The translations under genes were made by a program, and so were the position numbers. Shown piece after piece: positions 61,539-64,000 of a DNA stretch of 64,000 nucleotides (the stretch's first letter is position 1; each line of letters opens with the position of its first letter). Origin of the DNA: CAZQRP01 sp964596125 (lineage in GTDB: Bacteria > Chloroflexota > Dehalococcoidia > GIF9 > UBA5629). Below the pieces are notes generated by a model, which searched no databases, was not told the DNA's origin, and saw only the letters and a program-made list of their open reading frames with translations. The stretch is from positions 62,001 through 126,000 of the forward strand of contig CAZQRP010000003.1 in assembly GCA_964596125.1 (NCBI GenBank), given 5' to 3'.

Positions 61539-61969
61539 TAAATAACCACCAATAATAACTCGTCCGGCTACTGACACCATGCATTGTCCAATTCGCAGAA
61601 CCCCTTTTCTTTCAATTTTATGTCAGTCACTAGTACCAGCAGCATATACTTCTCTCTTGATAGTTTTATAAGACCCAACTCAAAAAATCATTACGCCCTG
61701 TGCTGCCGGACTTTCCATTATATCCTTTGCGTTCATTAACTGGCAATTTTATTCAGCTTTGAAAGTATGCTGCCACTTCAATTGAAGTGTATTAAAACTG
61801 TATTCTACGTAGCAAACTAGCGTGTAAACAGGGCGGTAGAGTGTTATCGGCTATTTCAATATACCAATTTTTTTTGAGCTACTTTTTCAAAACGACATTA
61901 CTTGACATAGTTTTGTGCTATAATTATTTCACTCGCATAAGAGCAACACCAGGATGGGAGGTTGCGGAT
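61539..61969. other. Intergenic region upstream of the WYL regulator
   Basis: No gene is present. It contains TATAAT and TTGACA boxes near 61895-61925, but the distance between them (11 bp) is too short for a normal promoter. Confidence 0.3.
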
Positions 61970-62944
61970 ATGGCAAGAAATGCTGGCCGTGCCGTTCGTC
62001 TTATTCAAATCCAGCACCTGGTACATAGAAATCCTGTGGGACTTACTGCCAGGGAGCTGGCGAGACTATGCGGGGTGGGCATCCGTACCATCCAGCGAGA
62101 CCTGCTTACACTGCAAAGCGACCTGCACATCCCCCTGATTAAAAAACAGTATGACCGTTACGGGTTGCCTGAATGCTATTTTCTTCCTCCGGTTTCTCTT
62201 TCTCTCTTTGAGGCGGTAGTGCTGTTCCTTGCTGCTCGTCTGGTAATGCGCCAGATGGATGAATATAATCCCCACATAGAATCGGCTATTTCCCGCCTAA
62301 GCTCAATTTTACCCTTGCCAGTAGCTGAGCAACTGGAGCACGGGATTCCCTACCTCAGTAGAAAAGCGGCCAACGCTGACTACTTAAACATCTTTGAACA
62401 GATAGCCATTGCCTGGAGCACGCACCGGCGTATAAAATTCGAATACCGCTCTTTGCTGGGCGCTCGGACAAAGCAGTGGGTTATCGACCCCTATTTTATC
62501 GAGATGACGGGAACGGGCTATTCCACCTATGTAATAGGAAAGGTTGTGAGTGGAGAACGGGAAGGAATTATCACCTTTAAACTCGATCGCATGAAGGAAG
62601 TCAACCTGCTGGAAGAGAGCTTTAATATGCCAGACGGTTTAGAGCTGGACGGTCTATTAGGCTCAAGCTGGGGCGTAATCTGGGGAGAAGAGATAGAAGT
62701 TAAACTGAGGTTCTCAGCGAATGTAACCCGGAGGGTTAAAGAGTCTATCTGGCACCCTTCACAGGTAATAGAAGATTTACCTGATGGTGGTTGCATTATG
62801 ACGGTCCGGGTGGGCAGCACCCTGGAAATGACGCCGTGGATTCGAAGCTGGGGACCAGATATCGAGGTGCTGGAGCCGGAAGAACTGAGACAGGGCTTCA
62901 AACGATGTGCAGGGAAACTCGAAGAGATATATCGCGACAGATAA
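61970..62944 (+). CDS. WYL-domain transcriptional regulator
   Basis: The 324-residue protein has an N-terminal helix-turn-helix (GLTARELARLCGVGIRTIQR DLLTLQ) and a C-terminal WYL domain (RRIKFEYRSL, DPYFIEMTGTGYSTYVIGKV, FKLDRMKEV) plus the WCX tail. ATG 61970 is chosen because GGGAGG lies 8 bp upstream. WYL regulators often sit beside CRISPR-Cas and other defence loci, and they bind nucleic-acid-like or nucleotide signals. cas3 starts 126 bp downstream on the same strand, so this is a probable regulator of the CRISPR locus. Confidence 0.9.
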   Translation: MARNAGRAVRLIQIQHLVHRNPVGLTARELARLCGVGIRTIQRDLLTLQSDLHIPLIKKQYDRYGLPECYFLPPVSLSLFEAVVLFLAARLVMRQMDEYNPHIESAISRLSSILPLPVAEQLEHGIPYLSRKAANADYLNIFEQIAIAWSTHRRIKFEYRSLLGARTKQWVIDPYFIEMTGTGYSTYVIGKVVSGEREGIITFKLDRMKEVNLLEESFNMPDGLELDGLLGSSWGVIWGEEIEVKLRFSANVTRRVKESIWHPSQVIEDLPDGGCIMTVRVGSTLEMTPWIRSWGPDIEVLEPEELRQGFKRCAGKLEEIYRDR

Positions 62945-63070
62945 GCGAATTGCAGGAAATTAAATGTAAAATACAAGCTGATCAATGAGCAAGGGACTTT
63001 CTATGACCTGACTAGATGATAAATCCAGAAAGATCAGCAGTAAAGGTCTAACATAATAGTGAAACGGGTT

Positions 63071-64000
63071 ATGACTGAATTGAAGGCTGATTACAATTTA
63101 TTGTGGGCGAAGAGCGAACCCTGTCACCCTTTGTGGAAGCACCTGCTGGATACGTCAGCAGTAAGTCTAGCTTTGCCAAATCCCTTATACTCATTTGGCT
63201 GGAGTGATGAACAGGTAGCGCTTTTAGTAGGTCTTCATGACATAGGTAAAGCTGATCCTTTTTTTCAACATCGTGTCCCTCAGGTTTCCGAACAACTAGA
63301 AAGGGAGACGCTTTTTAAACGAACCAGTGATCCACCATGTAGACATGAGCGCCTCTCCGCCCGATTTCTTCGTGATACCTTGTGCAATGCTGGTATGTCT
63401 GAACGAGATGCTGATACCCTCAGCCGCACAATCGTTACACACCATGGCTTTTGGAATGAGTCGCATCGTCCAGTTCCGAGTAGGTATCTAGAGGCTCAGA
63501 AGGAATTATTTAATTTTCTGAAAGAAGTAGTTGGGGTTGACCGATTTCCAGATATCATGTCTAAAAGTCATAGTGCCTTGGGAATGCGACTTGCCGGACA
63601 AATCGTTATGTGCGATTGGATTGCAAGCAACGAGAAATTTTTCACCGATACACGTCTGAAAGTAATTGAGGAAGCAATTACTTATTTCGCAATGGCTAAA
63701 ATTGTGGCGAGTGAATGGATTATAAATTTAGGCCTTGTACGGAACAGGCGTTCAGGGAAAGCAGCATGTGTAGTTGCTACTACGCGGAGTATGCAGCAAA
63801 CGCTGTTGGATGTAGATATCCCTCCCGTACTAGTCATCATCGAGGCTCCAATGGGCGAGGGTAAGACAGAAGCCGCTTGGATTTTAGCTGAGAAGTGGCG
63901 AGATAAGGGTTATCATGGCATGTACATGGCTTTGCCTACCATGGCGACGAGCGATTCTTTGCACGACCGTTACCGCAATGACTACCTCAAGAGAATGGGG
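63071..64000 (+). CDS. cas3: CRISPR-associated helicase/nuclease Cas3, N-terminal part
   Basis: About 310 codons are open to the right edge. The HD nuclease domain has H23, LHDIGK (H56-D57), H92 in CRHERLSA and the double His of THHG (near 124). The helicase then begins with Walker A EAPMGEGKTEAA (Lys near 265) and ALPTMATSDSLHDRY. This is the HD-helicase fusion of type I CRISPR systems, which shreds DNA marked by Cascade. EAPMGEGKT followed by ALPTMAT resembles subtype I-E/I-C-like Cas3, but the rest is needed to decide. ATG 63071 or the in-frame GTG 63059 may be the start. No CRISPR repeats are in the window. Confidence 0.92.
   Translation, partial: MTELKADYNLLWAKSEPCHPLWKHLLDTSAVSLALPNPLYSFGWSDEQVALLVGLHDIGKADPFFQHRVPQVSEQLERETLFKRTSDPPCRHERLSARFLRDTLCNAGMSERDADTLSRTIVTHHGFWNESHRPVPSRYLEAQKELFNFLKEVVGVDRFPDIMSKSHSALGMRLAGQIVMCDWIASNEKFFTDTRLKVIEEAITYFAMAKIVASEWIINLGLVRNRRSGKAACVVATTRSMQQTLLDVDIPPVLVIIEAPMGEGKTEAAWILAEKWRDKGYHGMYMALPTMATSDSLHDRYRNDYLKRMG

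Noticed and set aside
61895..61925. TTGACA and TATAAT as the WYL promoter
   Set aside because: They are only 11 bp apart, far from the 16-18 bp needed for one promoter.
62945..63070. CRISPR repeats between the WYL gene and cas3
   Set aside because: I looked for regularly spaced repeats and saw none. An array, if present, must lie outside the window.

Overview
The window reads as a chromosomal segment of an uncultured Chloroflexota bacterium, most likely a Dehalococcoidia relative. That placement is an inference from gene content, not from a marker gene: a stand-alone bacterial Elp3, PAC2 and FAH proteins, twin GH3 proteins with archaeal-type winged-helix regulators, a lone molybdopterin oxidoreductase, and many orphan sensory proteins. 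Base composition is moderate. ATG, GTG and TTG starts are all used, and TGA is a normal stop.

Region by region: (1) 1-0.98 kb: the 3' part of the region is a cytochrome b / Rieske pair on the minus strand behind a clear promoter. (2) 1-3.66 kb is decayed DNA with an interrupted gene, a permease stub and an IS3-like stub. (3) 3.66-12.6 kb holds a beta-CASP metallo-beta-lactamase nuclease, an orphan molybdopterin oxidoreductase, an aconitase-type dehydratase pair with a small zinc-ribbon protein, and a TMEM175-type channel. (4) 12.6-16.4 kb is a second decay zone: IS3 remnant, CsoR remnant, one MFS transporter and a stub of another. (5) 16.4-20.4 kb holds a 951-residue predicted metallopeptidase and a two-TM protein. 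(6) 20.5-26.2 kb is an integrated island. An intact tRNA-Arg(TCG) sits at its left end and a 41-bp duplicate of the tRNA 5' half at its right end, next to tRNA-His. Inside are integrase and excisionase remnants, a stranded tRNA-Lys 3' half, and one large intact cargo gene that fuses an HD domain to a GHKL/HSP90-type ATPase. (7) 26.4-32.8 kb is housekeeping: APC permease-Usp-TrkA-TrkA-PheA, HIT, PAC2, FAH. (8) 32.8-39.4 kb mixes decayed genes with a small regulatory cluster (two MerR-like proteins and a NarL-type regulator with a degenerate receiver), a zincin-like protein and an MBL hydrolase. (9) 39.9-44.4 kb has two GH3 paralogues flanking two small regulators. (10) 44.5-49.6 kb has a membrane GGDEF/HD-GYP protein and a divergent pair of a Trm9-like methyltransferase and Elp3. 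(11) 49.6-55.4 kb is an oppABCDF peptide transporter. (12) 55.6-61.5 kb has a radical SAM protein and a cyclic-nucleotide block: cNMP-binding protein, MBL protein, FecR protein, CHASE2-adenylate cyclase, and a convergent class II phosphodiesterase-like protein. (13) 62-64 kb has a WYL regulator followed by the start of cas3, so a CRISPR-Cas locus continues past the right edge.

The best candidates for undescribed biology are the HD-GHKL ATPase carried on the tRNA-Arg island (a possible defence gene), the bacterial Elp3/Trm9-like pair (possible wobble-uridine modification), and the compact make-sense-degrade cAMP neighbourhood. Several small genes carry a single in-frame stop with conserved-looking sequence after it. 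I read these as recent pseudogenes.
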